The position numbers and the translations under genes were made by a program. Below are positions 47,546-56,535 of a DNA stretch of 64,000 nucleotides, one piece after another. Position 1 is the first letter of the stretch. Each line of letters opens with the position of its first letter. This DNA comes from Alligator mississippiensis (lineage: Eukaryota; Chordata; Crocodylia; Alligatoridae), in the NCBI RefSeq assembly GCF_030867095.1, contig NC_081824.1:252403956-252467955 (forward strand), written 5' to 3'. A model generated the notes under the pieces. It saw nothing but the letters and a program-made list of their open reading frames with translations. It searched no databases and was not told where the DNA came from.

Positions 47546-48143
47546 TAGGGCTGTCAAACAATTAAAAAAAGTGATCGTGATTAGTTGCATGATTAAAAAA
47601 ATTATTCGCAATTAATTGCAATTTTAATCGCACAGATAGAAACTCAAAATTATGTGCAGAAAAACTCAAAATTATGCAGGTACTTTGTACAGATGGGGGT
47701 GGGGGTAGTAGGGTATTTTTATGAAGGTGGTGGGGGCTGTGGGTGTGTATGGGGGGTTCAGAGCCAGGGGAAGATGGATGACAGGAGGCTGGTGCTGCCA
47801 CATGGGACTGGCGCTGGGTGCAGCCTGCACCCAGCGCCAGGAAGATCAGTGCTGTTGCTGGCCCTAGCTGGCAGACAGACCAGGGGCCTGCACCCCCAGG
47901 AGGAGTCAAGCACAGCTCCACAGCCCTCCCGGGGGTGCAGGTGGGCTCCCAATCTGCCTGCTGGATGACAGGAGTCTGCTGCTACTGTCTGGGACGAGCA
48001 CTGAAGCCAAGTAAGCCTGGCTTCCAAACGCTTCAGAACTTTCAAAACAAAACACCAGGAGAAATTTTGCTCACCCTAATGCAGGGTACTGTGGTTCAGG
48101 AGTGAGGGACAGCAGCAGGTTTGGGGGGCGGTGGTTTGGGAGT

Positions 48144-48185
<42 letters not shown>

Positions 48186-48196
48186 TATACCCACAG

Positions 48197-48227
<31 letters not shown>

Positions 48228-48874
48228 CATGCAGATGCCCTGCCTGCCTGGTGGCAGGAGGCACAGCATGGTGTTGCATGGCTCCTAGGGCAAAGGCAGC
48301 AGGGCGTAGAGCCCCAGTCCACAGCAGCCAGCCCAACTCTGCCCTGTGCACAAATTGGGGGGCACCTGCCCCTCATGCCTCCCCTGGGGGTGTGTGCAGT
48401 AGAGGAGAGCCACCCCCCACCATACCCCTGGACAAGCCACCCGCAGCTCTATCCCACGACCCTCCCTGGCCCTGGGACCCCATTCACCCCAGTGTCTGCC
48501 TCTGCCCCACTCCCTCACAATGGAGGCATGGATTTCCCCCCCTGCCTCCCCCTTCCCCCCCATTTCCCGCTACAGACTTACCAGTGTGGCGCTGCTTTAC
48601 ATGAAGCATGCAGGCTGTGGCTGCTTGTTTGTGTTTGTGTCTGTGTGCCCACCCCCTGCCCCCTCCTGCTGCAGCTGCCTGGACCCCACATCCAGGCTGC
48701 CCTGTGGTCTTCTGTGCTGCCACTGCTGCCCCACTGGGCAGCCTGGAGGCAGCAGAGGGAAGCCCAGGCGTGGGCTCCAAAACCACGTGCATAATTAACA
48801 TGTTAAACAAATTAACGCAAGAACCAATTAATGCATTAATCATGCGTGTTAACTGCAATTAATTGACAACCCAA
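47546..48874. mobile_element. Non-autonomous hAT element, TAGGGCTGT class, AATTAA-rich arms
   Basis: The ends are TAGGGCTGTCAAACAATT and AATTAATTGACAACCCAA. The target duplication is tttcctgt (47538-47545) and tttcttgt (48875-48882), with one mismatch. The arms are made of GATTAAAAAAATTATTCGC and AATTAATTGCAATTTTAATC type motifs. The 1 kb GC-rich interior holds a CA microsatellite and long spurious frames on both strands. Part of its left end is duplicated at 43207-43479. Confidence 0.88.
48150..48223. repeat. (CA)n microsatellite, two runs
   Basis: Two CA runs of about 16 and 12 units are separated by AGATATACCCACAGA. They lie inside the hAT element at 47546-48874. Confidence 0.95.
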
Positions 48875-48882
48875 TTTCTTGT

Positions 48883-49048
48883 ACTGCTGAATTTATTGTG
48901 TTGTACATTACAGTTCCTCAGCGATCATTGGTTGTGGAGTATGAGCCTTGGCAAAAGGTGGGTAAAGTTTAAAAAGTGTACCCAAATGAATATCATTGCG
49001 TATGGATTAGGACATCTACAGTGTCAGGGCCGAATGTCTCAGGGGTTT
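48883..49048. other. Short non-genic stretch
   Basis: Nothing recognised between the hAT element and the hairpin. Confidence 0.4.
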
Positions 49049-49165
49049 GGAAATGGGATATAGCATCTTTCACCTTTCAGTCACAATGGAAAGGACCTGA
49101 AAGTTAGTATCTTTCAGGTCCTTTCCATTGTGACTGGAAGGTGAAAGATGCCATATCCCATTTCC
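49049..49165. repeat. Near-perfect hairpin, 55-bp arms and 7-nt loop
   Basis: The left arm 49049-49103 (GGAAATGGGATATAGCATC to GACCTGAAAG) and the right arm 49111-49165 are reverse complements with only two mismatches, separated by TTAGTAT. No terminal repeats or target duplication of a known MITE family flank it. It could be a recent snap-back (template-switch) inversion or a small-RNA hairpin. It is too long and too perfect for a typical animal miRNA precursor. Confidence 0.9.
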
Positions 49166-49269
49166 ATGAAGGGAACAGATGCCCTTGTGGTAAGAGTTCT
49201 GCACTGTGTAGACAGCTGTCTCCCAGGAACTGGGCTGACACTACCCATGCATTATACTTACAGTGCTAA

Positions 49270-49696
49270 ACAGCTGTCCTGCCTAGGACAACAGGGGATG
49301 CTGTTGGCAGGTTTTGGGTCAGGGCTTCAGGCGGGAGCTTCCACTGCACTGGGAGGGCAGCAGCGTAGACTGTAGATGCCGCCAGCAGGTTCTGCATCAG
49401 GGCTCCTGAACCTGTCAGTGGTGTCCGCAGCTGACATTGCTGCCCACCCACTGAGGCAGAAGCCCCACCTCAGTCCACAGCTAATGCCACCATGTCAAGG
49501 GCTAATGCTGCTGGGCAGACACAGTCCTGCCTGCCCACCCACCTGGCACTATATGGTGCCGCCAGGATCCCACAGGCCATATCCAATGAGTTGGTGGCTG
49601 TCCACCTGTGGACCTGATCAAATCTGTCAGCGGGCCAGATCCAGCCTGCGGGCCATATTTTGCCCACCCCTAACCTAGATCAAGGATTGAGATGGA
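49270..49696. mobile_element. Probable hAT MITE, right end visible
   Basis: The right end GGCCATATTTTGCCCACCCC (49651-49670) matches the terminal sequence of the CAGGGGTGGGC class (compare 13548-13713). The preceding GCGGGCCAGATCCAGCCTGC is also typical of it. I cannot place the left end, so the start given is a guess. Confidence 0.45.
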
Positions 49697-49741
49697 GCCA
49701 TATTTTGCTCACGCCTAACCTAGATCAAGGATTAAGATGGA
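49652..49741. repeat. 45-bp tandem duplication
   Basis: Units 49652-49696 and 49697-49741 (GCCATATTTTGCYCACSCCT, then AACCTAGATCAAGGATTRAG) differ at only a few positions. The unit spans the terminal end of the hAT MITE and its flank, so the duplication came after the insertion. Confidence 0.9.
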
Positions 49742-51503
49742 GGAACTAAGTGTTGTGCTTCCTTTTGTGGAGTTCCCTGGATGTTTTCAAGCTCATACTG
49801 CCAGGGCTAGATGAGTTTCATTAGCCAGCAGGGACAAGAAGCAGTAAATCAGTTATTCTTTTTTGCTGAAGTATGATATCTGAATTCAAAAGCAAAGGGA
49901 GTATGCCCACTGAATAAGGGGGGAAAAACCCCACTGATGCTTTTTTAATAGACTCCCAGATTTTTTCAGCCAAGAAAGGCCTATTAAGAGCTGGTCCCAG
50001 GCCACACAGGCCAGAGAAATCCATGTAGTAATTTGTACATCAAGCCTGGGTCATAATGTAGTTGTGGATATTCCCCTTTAGAGTAATTCTGAGTTTTAAA
50101 ACCTAATGCAATTTCTCGGTGGACTGTAACTCAAGCTATTTTTGCTCAGTAAGTATATGCATATATAAAAATATATTTACCAGCCACAAGAGCCAGCTGT
50201 CTTGCGACTTTATCCCTGGGGTAAAGGGCCTCTAGCATTTCATGCATGGTGTCATCCAATCCAACTCAGACCTGCTCTGACCACATGGTGCCTAAAATGC
50301 CTCCAGCTAGGGGCCCAGCCCAGCCTTGCTAACTCCCCTGAAACTGAAATAATGTAAGTGTTAATAAGGTTTGGATGCCAAATGACACGAGGCTACAATC
50401 TCATTTAAAATCTGTCCCTGGTTAACACAGCAGGGGACTTTTTTTGAGAGCAACTGTGGGTATATCATTTCCAGTGGTGGGTTTCCCAGGAAGCTCTCTG
50501 GTCTATGCTTACTCAAGGACTTCAAACAAGAGTGTAAGAGAGCAGACAGCGGAAACAGGTCTGACTCCTTACTACCTATGTCTCTGAAGGTTTAGTTTGA
50601 TTCAATATTTACTCATGTAATGTAGCTGATATGGAACATTTGGTTCCCGCTGTGTGTGACCTTGGAGACTTGGGCCACAAAGCAATTTCAATGAATAAAT
50701 TATGCCTATAAAAATTACTAAATGCACACAGCCTATGCAAATGAGCAGTACAAATTTGAATAGTGTACATGTGATTGCCACATGCTTGCGTTCATTATGC
50801 AAAAGCCCAATGTGAACCTGATCAATTATGCTGATCTGGCACTGCTTCATAACCTGAAGACTTCAGAAAGTCATCTGTACTGGGAAGCCGGGCAAAGCAC
50901 ATATTCAATTAAGAAATAGCTCCAGTAACTGGAAACATATTTAATTGTGGACCATATATCATTCCTATGGTTCAAAACAGACTCATTCTTTTAAAACATA
51001 CTAGAGAACCTGTGGTCTGCTTGGAGGTTTAAAGATGGTTTGGTAGGTCAAACATAAAAAAATCTGTAAAATGCAGAGGGACAGAAACAATTGTGAGAAG
51101 AGATTTTGTTCATACCTGTCAGTCAGATGGTGGGGAAAGTTGTGTATTTAATCTGTAGCAAGGATGCTTACTTGACCTATACTACATGCAAGTACCCTGC
51201 CTGTGTAGACTTACAAGTCCCTGTATAGCCTAATTTCCCCACCATGGTGCATCTAGTGTTTTCTGCAAGAAAAAGGTATAAAATAGATATAAAACAGGTG
51301 CAAACTAGGTGTAAAACTATGGTATTGGAAGACTTAAGCTCATACCTTGAGGAGTGCTTCCATTACCCTGACACATGCATACCCTGACACATACAGTACT
51401 TGGAGAGACTGGAAAATATAGCCCTCACATACACAGAAAGCATCCTCTTTCTTCCTAGCATTAGGACAAAGTATTCCCCAAAGGTACATAATTGGCCTAA
51501 TTC
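49742..51503. other. Non-genic stretch, nothing recognised
   Basis: No gene, RNA gene or transposon that I can name. The frames are short. Confidence 0.4.
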
Positions 51504-53494
51504 CAGGGATCTTGGTTTTCTCTATTTAAAAATCTAAAGTTCTCTGATTTAAAAACAAATCCAAAATTCTCTGATTAAAAACCCCCAAATCCACATTTTT
51601 CCACAATTAAGATGAAAGCCACTAGATATATTAAGTATCAGTTGACTACAATGTTTTATAGCCAATAAATAATGTTACCGATAAATGCCACATGCATGTG
51701 CGCAGCTGCTTGCATGTATGTGGCCAGGAATGCAGCCTGGCTGCTTGGAGAGCAGCATCCTACTGGTAAATCTGTGGCGAGGAAGGGGCATGGGGGAGGG
51801 AAGGTCATGGCGGGAGCAGATCGAGGTCCCTGTGGTGAGGGAGGGAGTGGGGCCGGGGCAGGGGCAGGGACTGGAGTAGGGGCTGCTCAGCCAGAGCAGT
51901 GAATGGGACTCTGGGGCCAGGAGCAGGATGGGGCCTCAAGTGGCTCATCCAAGGGGCATAGGTGGGCGGGAAGGCTAGGAGTGGGGAGGCTCCCTGCCAC
52001 TGCGAGCACCCCTGGGGGAGGCATAGGGGGTAGTTTTGTGTGCGGTGTGAAGGAAGGCTCCCAGCTGAAGGCTCAGGTTCAGGGGTTGTGCCAGCATCTC
52101 TCCAGTGACAGGACTAGGCCGGGGCTGGGTCAGAGCAGGCAGCAGCAGGGTGGGCTCAGCTGCATGGGGTGGGAAGGTTGCAGCGGTGCTGGGAGGGGTG
52201 GCTATATCCCCCCCCCCAACCCCTCCTGGTGCCACACCTGCTTGAGGGACTCTGCTCTTCTGCCTTTCCCTTGGGAGCCCTATGCTGGCTGCACATCCCC
52301 TGCCCACCCCACAGCATGGGCACCTGAGGGAAAAGCAGCAGCTGGGGGGCGGGGGATGCTTGGGGAGCTATAGCCGCACCAAAATTCTCCATAGCCACCC
52401 CTCCTAGCCGTTCGCCCCCCGTCCCACTCTGTCCAGCTGCTTGCCACCCCCCAGGGGTACACTTACTAAAAAGGGGGCTGCCAGGGGTACACTTGTTAAA
52501 AAAGGTTGAAACCCCTGCCATAGGCAAGTTGTCAAGGAGGCATGGGGGGGCACATGCCTCCCCCCCCCCCCCACAGTGGGCATGGGGCTGCAAACTGGCT
52601 GGACTGGCATAGGCAGGAGCTGCCTCCATGGCCCAGCAGGGGGGATCCAGCGCGGGAGAGCTGAACGTCATAGTGAGACTCATTGCTGCCACCATCAGGA
52701 TCCCTATGCTGGCTGCTCCACCAGCAGTGTAAGAAGTAATGGATGTGGGGGCCTGTTCTGCCCTCACCCTATCACCATGGCCCAGCCACCGCCAACACTC
52801 CTCTAAGGCCAGGGCTCCACCCCGGAGAGAAGGTGGGGTGGCGGGTGGTGCAGGCAGCCTGAGGGAAGTGGTGGTGGTGGTAGAGGCTGGCCATGGGGGA
52901 GGGGAGGAGGAGTAGAGCCACAGCCCAACGCACAAGCAGGTGGCAGCGGGAGGAGGTAAGGGCAGTGACCCCCCCATCTGTTACTCCTCACACTGGGAGC
53001 AGTGTGGCTGGCATGGTGGTCCCAGTGGTGGCAATGAGTCTCACCACCCCACTCTGCCTTCCCGCACCGTATCCTACTTGCTGGGTCGCGAAGGCAGCTC
53101 CTGCCTGTGCCGGTGCAGCCAGACTGCAGCCTCACACCCACTATGGGCGCAGAAATCTGGGGTGGGGGGGGTACAAGCCCTGCTATGCTCCCCTGACATG
53201 TCGCCTATGCCCCACCCCACTCCCCCAGACTTATCTGCGAGCTGCTCCCCATGCTGCCTGGCTGCCACGTGAATGTGTGTGCATGCACATGCACGTGGCA
53301 CCCTCTGCCTGTGATTGCCCTCCCTTGCTCCACCCCAGGTTGATCAGCCCCTTGTAGGCTGGAACTCTGCCAGCTGCAAGGGGAAATCCACTGTTTCCCA
53401 CATTTTTCTCCTTTAAAGGAGAAAATCCATTATTTTCTCCTTTAAAAGAAAAAATCTGCTGTTTTCCCCAGTGGACAGAAAACCCGGATCCCTG
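51504..53494. mobile_element. 2 kb inverted-repeat DNA transposon, CAGGGATC ends, GC-rich interior
   Basis: The left end CAGGGATCTTGGTTTTCTC and the right end AGAAAACCCGGATCCCTG are inverted relatives. Subterminal AT-rich segments on both sides carry CTCTGATTTAAAAAC or TTTCTCCTTTAAAGG type repeats. The interior (51.7-53.3 kb) is GC-rich and holds an internal inverted pair of a 190-bp module (52555-52745 inverted against 52975-53165). The 273-codon minus-strand frame at 52156-52977 has no protein motifs and falls in this repeat. No clear target duplication is present. A second element with similar ends starts at 63400. Confidence 0.65.
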
Positions 53495-53535
53495 CAGTAA
53501 GTACTCGCAGTGGACTTTTCTGCACTTTCCTCTAG

Positions 53536-53733
53536 CAATAGGGACCAACCTTTTTGGTAGATGTGCCACAAATTAGCCCTCCACCTTTCCCGAGTGCCAC
53601 TCGTATCCCTTTCCTTTACCTGATCTGCCGCCCAGCATTATGCTCCCAGCCCTCTGCTTTCTGACCAAGCTGTTCCTCTGCTTTGTGCTTCCTGCCCTCT
53701 TGTGGCACCTGTGCCGCAGGTTGGCCACTCCTG
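53536..53733. mobile_element. Probable short hAT MITE
   Basis: The left end (TAGGGACCAACCTTTTTGG) and the right end (GCCGCAGGTTGGCCACTCCTG) are inverted relatives of the reptile MITE type ending CAGGAGTGGCCAACC. The target duplication is not readable. Confidence 0.5.
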
Positions 53734-53879
53734 CTCTACATGGCATGGCAACCACTGGAGACAAGATTCTGGACTAGAGGAACCATCTGACTGGACTGGC
53801 CTGGTCTGAGGGAAGCAAGTGAACTATTCATTGCAACTCTTGTGCAACCTCTCGGAGGTCTGAACTCTGCTGCTCCTGT

Positions 53880-54180
53880 GTGTAGACTGTGTGGGCAGGC
53901 TTGTTCACACTCATGGGATGTATAGTCATATGTACAGGAGGTGAATTCACGGGCATATTCACAGGAAAAGGAGACATGCTCACAGGCATGTTCACACACA
54001 CAGGAGGCATGTTCTCAGGCACAGGATGTGTGTTCACAAGCGTATTTACAGACACTGAAGGCATGTTTGCACACATGTTGAGGCACACAGGAAGCATGTT
54101 CACATGCACAGGTGTGTTCAGAGGCACAAGAAGCATGGTCACAAGCATGCTCACAGGAACAGGAGGTGTGTTCACAGGCC
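53880..54180. repeat. Degenerate 30-bp minisatellite, about 10 units
   Basis: The unit is roughly GTTCACAGGCATGTTCACAG plus GCACAGGAGG, seen from spacing of GTTCAC/CTCAC motifs alternately 12 and 18 bases apart. Because the unit is a multiple of three, both strands give frames without stops (53889-54293 on + with MFTHTGG-like repeats; 54175-53828 on - with VNMPPV-like repeats). These frames are by-products of the repeat and I do not call them genes. Confidence 0.8.
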
Positions 54181-54929
54181 CAGCACACAGGCAGAGCTGC
54201 AGGTGGTTGCCTCAGCCTCTCCAGGTTTTAAATGACATTATCATATTGGAAGTTCAAAATGATAGTATTTGCTGGAACACTATTGGACACTGAAAAGTAT
54301 GCAAGACGAGTACGCAAATAAGTCTTCTTATTGACATTAATGTTCACAGTAAGTCATCCGGAGTGTGTGAGAACGGGGCCATCAAAGTTGAAGCCTCGCT
54401 TTATTTCGAGGCCAGCAGCCAGCACTGACAGCAAACCCCAAAGTGGGTAGGGCAAGCAAAATTCAGTGGCAACCAAACCCCAAGCTTCTGGGTTTGGGCC
54501 TGCACATAGGATGCCTGCCAAACAGTGCTGTAGCAAGAGGGGGGCGAGCGGGGTGACCGCCACAGGCGCTGAAGCGAAGGGGTGCCAACAGGCACTGCCC
54601 AGCTGGGGTGGGCTGCAGGACAGAGCTGCAAGCGACTCATTTGGAGGGACGCAGGGACAAGGGAAGGGTGGCTCCTGCCACTGTGCATGCCCCCTGGATC
54701 TGTGCATGGGGTGAGGGTGGGTGCCAAACTTCCTTGCTTACAGTACTGCTGCCAAAGGACTAGAAGTATCTGAAGCCCCAGGCTGGGGTGGAGGATACTT
54801 GTGGGTAGCAGGGGGCCACATATGGTTCCTGAATACTTCAAACAGGTTTGGACCTGATTTAGCTCATCTGGCCTGGGGTCCGGCTCCCTGAGAGTGGCTG
54901 GGGTTTCGCAGCACCCAAGAGCAACCTCA
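54181..54929. other. Upstream region of the CpG-island promoter
   Basis: No gene is seen. At 54530-54605 the string GCTGTAGCAAGAGGGGGGCG, then AGCGGGGTGACCGCC, looks like the edge of a GC-rich interspersed repeat, which I cannot bound. The long minus-strand frame 54401-55504 runs across this and the CpG island and is best explained by GC-rich composition. Confidence 0.4.
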
Positions 54930-55254
54930 AAAACGCCCCCGTGCTTTCGGGCACGCGGAGCAGGGTCGATCCGGGCCCGCACACGAGTCTGAAGGCTCCT
55001 GGCTCCCACCGCCTTGACTACGGAAGGGGAGAGCCTGCCCCGCCCCGCCCCTCGCCCGGGCGCCGGGGGCGGGCTCTCGCAGCCTAGTTTTATGCTGCTG
55101 AAAAGCCAGCCCCGTTTCATCTCTCGGCGGCGGCGGCGGGAGCAACAACACCAGCAGGCGGCAGCGGGGGGGCAGACGCGCAGCAACAGCAGCCGCCGGG
55201 CAGGACGCGTGGCAGCCCCGCACCGAAACAGCGCAGGCCGCCCGACCCGCCGCC
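54930..55254 (+). promoter_or_regulatory. ATP1A1: CpG-island promoter and 5' UTR of the ATP1A1-like gene
   Basis: CpG dinucleotides are dense from about 54930 to 55480, in contrast to nearly all other GC-rich sequence in the window. GC boxes (Sp1-type) lie at 55038-55051 (CCCCGCCCCGCCCC) and 55065-55073 (GGGGGCGGG). A CGG run (55122-55139) and a CAGCAACAGCAG stretch belong to the leader. There is no consensus TATA box; TTTTATG at 55088 is at best a weak one. I place the transcription start roughly between 55090 and 55130 from the position of the GC boxes. This is an estimate. Confidence 0.7.
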
Positions 55255-55266
55255 ATGGGCAAGGGG
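55255..55266 (+). CDS. ATP1A1: Na,K-ATPase alpha-1 subunit, coding part of exon 1 (MGKG)
   Basis: The ATG at 55255 sits in a strong Kozak context (GCCGCCATGGGC). It is followed by ATG GGC AAG GGG and then GTGAGC, a good splice donor at 55267. The reading frame therefore breaks in phase 0 after Met-Gly-Lys-Gly. ATP1A1 starts MGKGVGRDKYEP (mammals) or MGKGAGRDKYEP (birds), and I recall its first coding exon as just these four codons, with the next beginning at V/A. The product would be the catalytic alpha subunit of the plasma-membrane Na+/K+ pump. The call rests on four residues, the intron position and the housekeeping-type promoter. HMGB1/2 also start MGKG, but their first coding exon runs on to DPKKPRGK with no intron there. 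No further exon is visible up to the window end. Confidence 0.6.
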
Positions 55267-55485
55267 GTGAGCGCCGCGCTTTGTGCGCCGCCACGGCGGG
55301 ACCCGCGCGCGCTTTGTCCGCACGTGGCGCCGCCCCGGCCCTCGGCTTTTCCGGCGCCGCCGAGCCGTCCCCGGCGGGCTGCGGGCAGGGCCCGGGCTGC
55401 AGAGCCGGAAGGGGAGGGCGGGGAAGGTGGAGCCTCGCGGGCGCGGGAAACGGCTTGAAAGGGAAGGGAGGCTGAGGAGGTGGCG

Positions 55486-55913
55486 TGCAGCGGGCTTCTG
55501 GCAAGGGCCGTGAAGGGCACGATGTGCCCAGTGGGCAGAGCTGGCTTCAGGAGTGGGCTGCTGCAAGGGAAACTGAGGCGGGGACAGTGCCCAGCGGGCA
55601 AGGCTGGCGCTGTGCAGGGCTTCTGGCAGGGACACGGAGAGCTGGGCCCAGCTGGCAAGGCCCTGGGTCACTGGTTTCGCACAGGGAGGAGGAATGGAGA
55701 CGTGCCCTGTGGTTTCCACAGCGCGCTTCAGGAAGGGGAACGGGGGAGTTGCACCCAGCGGTCACTGGTTTCACACAGGGCTTCTGGAAAGGAAAGGGAG
55801 GAGAGACGTGCCGGTTTCAATAGCGCGCTTCTGGAAGGGGCGTGGGGGAGAGATGCCCACTGGGCAAGGTCCCAGGTCACCGGTTTCATATAGGGGTTTC
55901 TAGAAAAGAAACT
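55486..55913 (+). repeat. GC-rich minisatellite, units about 50-90 bp, first block
   Basis: Repeated units start GGGCTTCTGG(A/C)AAGGG and contain GACGTGCCCAGCGGGCAAGG, then CTGGTTTCACACAG. Copies begin near 55493, 55549, 55617, 55731, 55777, 55824 and 55891. Unit length varies between about 50 and 90 bp because of internal deletions. Related blocks reappear at 56751-56846 and 57236-57360 after inserted transposons, so the array was once continuous. The run of open frames over it is a by-product. Confidence 0.75.
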
Positions 55914-55956
55914 GAGCAACAGTCTCAAGTTACAGCCAGGGCAGTTTAGGTTCGAT

Positions 55957-56535
55957 CGGTGCTCACCAACCAGTGGATCTCGACTAGGGTGGCCATCATA
56001 GAGGACAACCGGACTGTCCTCTATTGATACGAAACCGGACACCTTTATGTCATATGGCATAAAGGTGTCCGGTTCCGTTTCAATGGAGGACAGAGTAGCA
56101 GAAAGCCAGGCTGTCCTTTATGATGGCCACCCTAGTCGAGATCTACCAGTAGGTCTCCGAACCTCTTGTGGTAGATCTTGGGAGTCGATGCGAGGCTGGG
56201 GTGGAGAGGCTGAGTGCCCACATGCATGCACACATGCGCCCCAGCCCAGCAGGTCAGTCCATGGGGGAGGGAAGGGGCGAGGGCTAGATCAAGCCCCCTA
56301 CAGTGAGGGACAGTGCCGCAGAGGCAGGAGCAGGTGTAAGTTGAGCGGGTCCCCAGCTGGGTAAGTCTTAACTGCTGGGGAGGTGCACCCCCAAATAATT
56401 TTTTCTCCCTCTGCCTTGATCTGCCCCCCTTGCGCCCAGACTTACTTGCTCAGGGGGGTGGCAGCAGCACACACTAGATCTTGAATTGCTTTTAAATGCC
56501 AAAGGTGATCTACTTAAAAAGGTTAGAGACCACTG
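55957..56535. mobile_element. Non-autonomous hAT element inside CR1
   Basis: The ends are CGGTGCTCACCAACCAGTGG and the complement of CAGTGGTCTCTAACC. The target duplication within CR1 is ggttcgat (55949-55956) and ggttggat (56536-56543), with one mismatch. GATCTACC-type motifs fill its arms, a feature of this MITE group. A palindromic MITE sits in its left arm at 55987-56132. Confidence 0.82.
55987..56132. mobile_element. Hairpin MITE (Tc1/mariner-like, TA target) in the centre of a palindrome
   Basis: The element begins GGGTGGCCATCATAGAGGAC and ends with its near complement, TCCTTTATGATGGCCACCC. It is almost self-complementary from end to end, with a central pair AACCGGACACCTTTATG / CATAAAGGTGTCCGGTT. 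TA dinucleotides flank it (55985-55986 and 56133-56134). Removing the element and one TA leaves the perfect 20-bp palindrome GATCTCGACTAGTCGAGATC, so it inserted at the exact centre of a palindromic target. Confidence 0.8.

Noticed and set aside
48102-48794. 230-codon + frame with a His-Thr repeat
   Set aside because: The His-Thr stretch is the CA microsatellite read in frame, and the rest is hAT interior.
49049-49165. Conventional microRNA precursor
   Set aside because: The stem is about 55 bp with only two mismatches and a 7-nt loop, longer and more perfect than typical animal pre-miRNAs. A snap-back duplication or MITE is more likely.
52156-52977. 273-codon minus-strand frame
   Set aside because: It lies wholly in the GC-rich interior of an inverted-repeat transposon, has no protein motif and mirrors an inverted module. 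A long frame is expected from composition alone.
53828-54293. Repeat-protein candidates on both strands
   Set aside because: They follow directly from a 30-bp minisatellite whose unit length is a multiple of three.
55255-55266. HMGB1/HMGB2 as the gene at the CpG island
   Set aside because: HMGB proteins also begin MGKG, but their coding exon runs on to DPKKPRGK without an intron at this point. Here the frame stops at a splice donor after four codons.
54401-55504. 367-codon minus-strand frame across the CpG island
   Set aside because: Pro/Ala/Arg-rich composition, antisense to a good Kozak start plus splice donor, and running into non-conserved upstream sequence. It is a CpG-island artefact.
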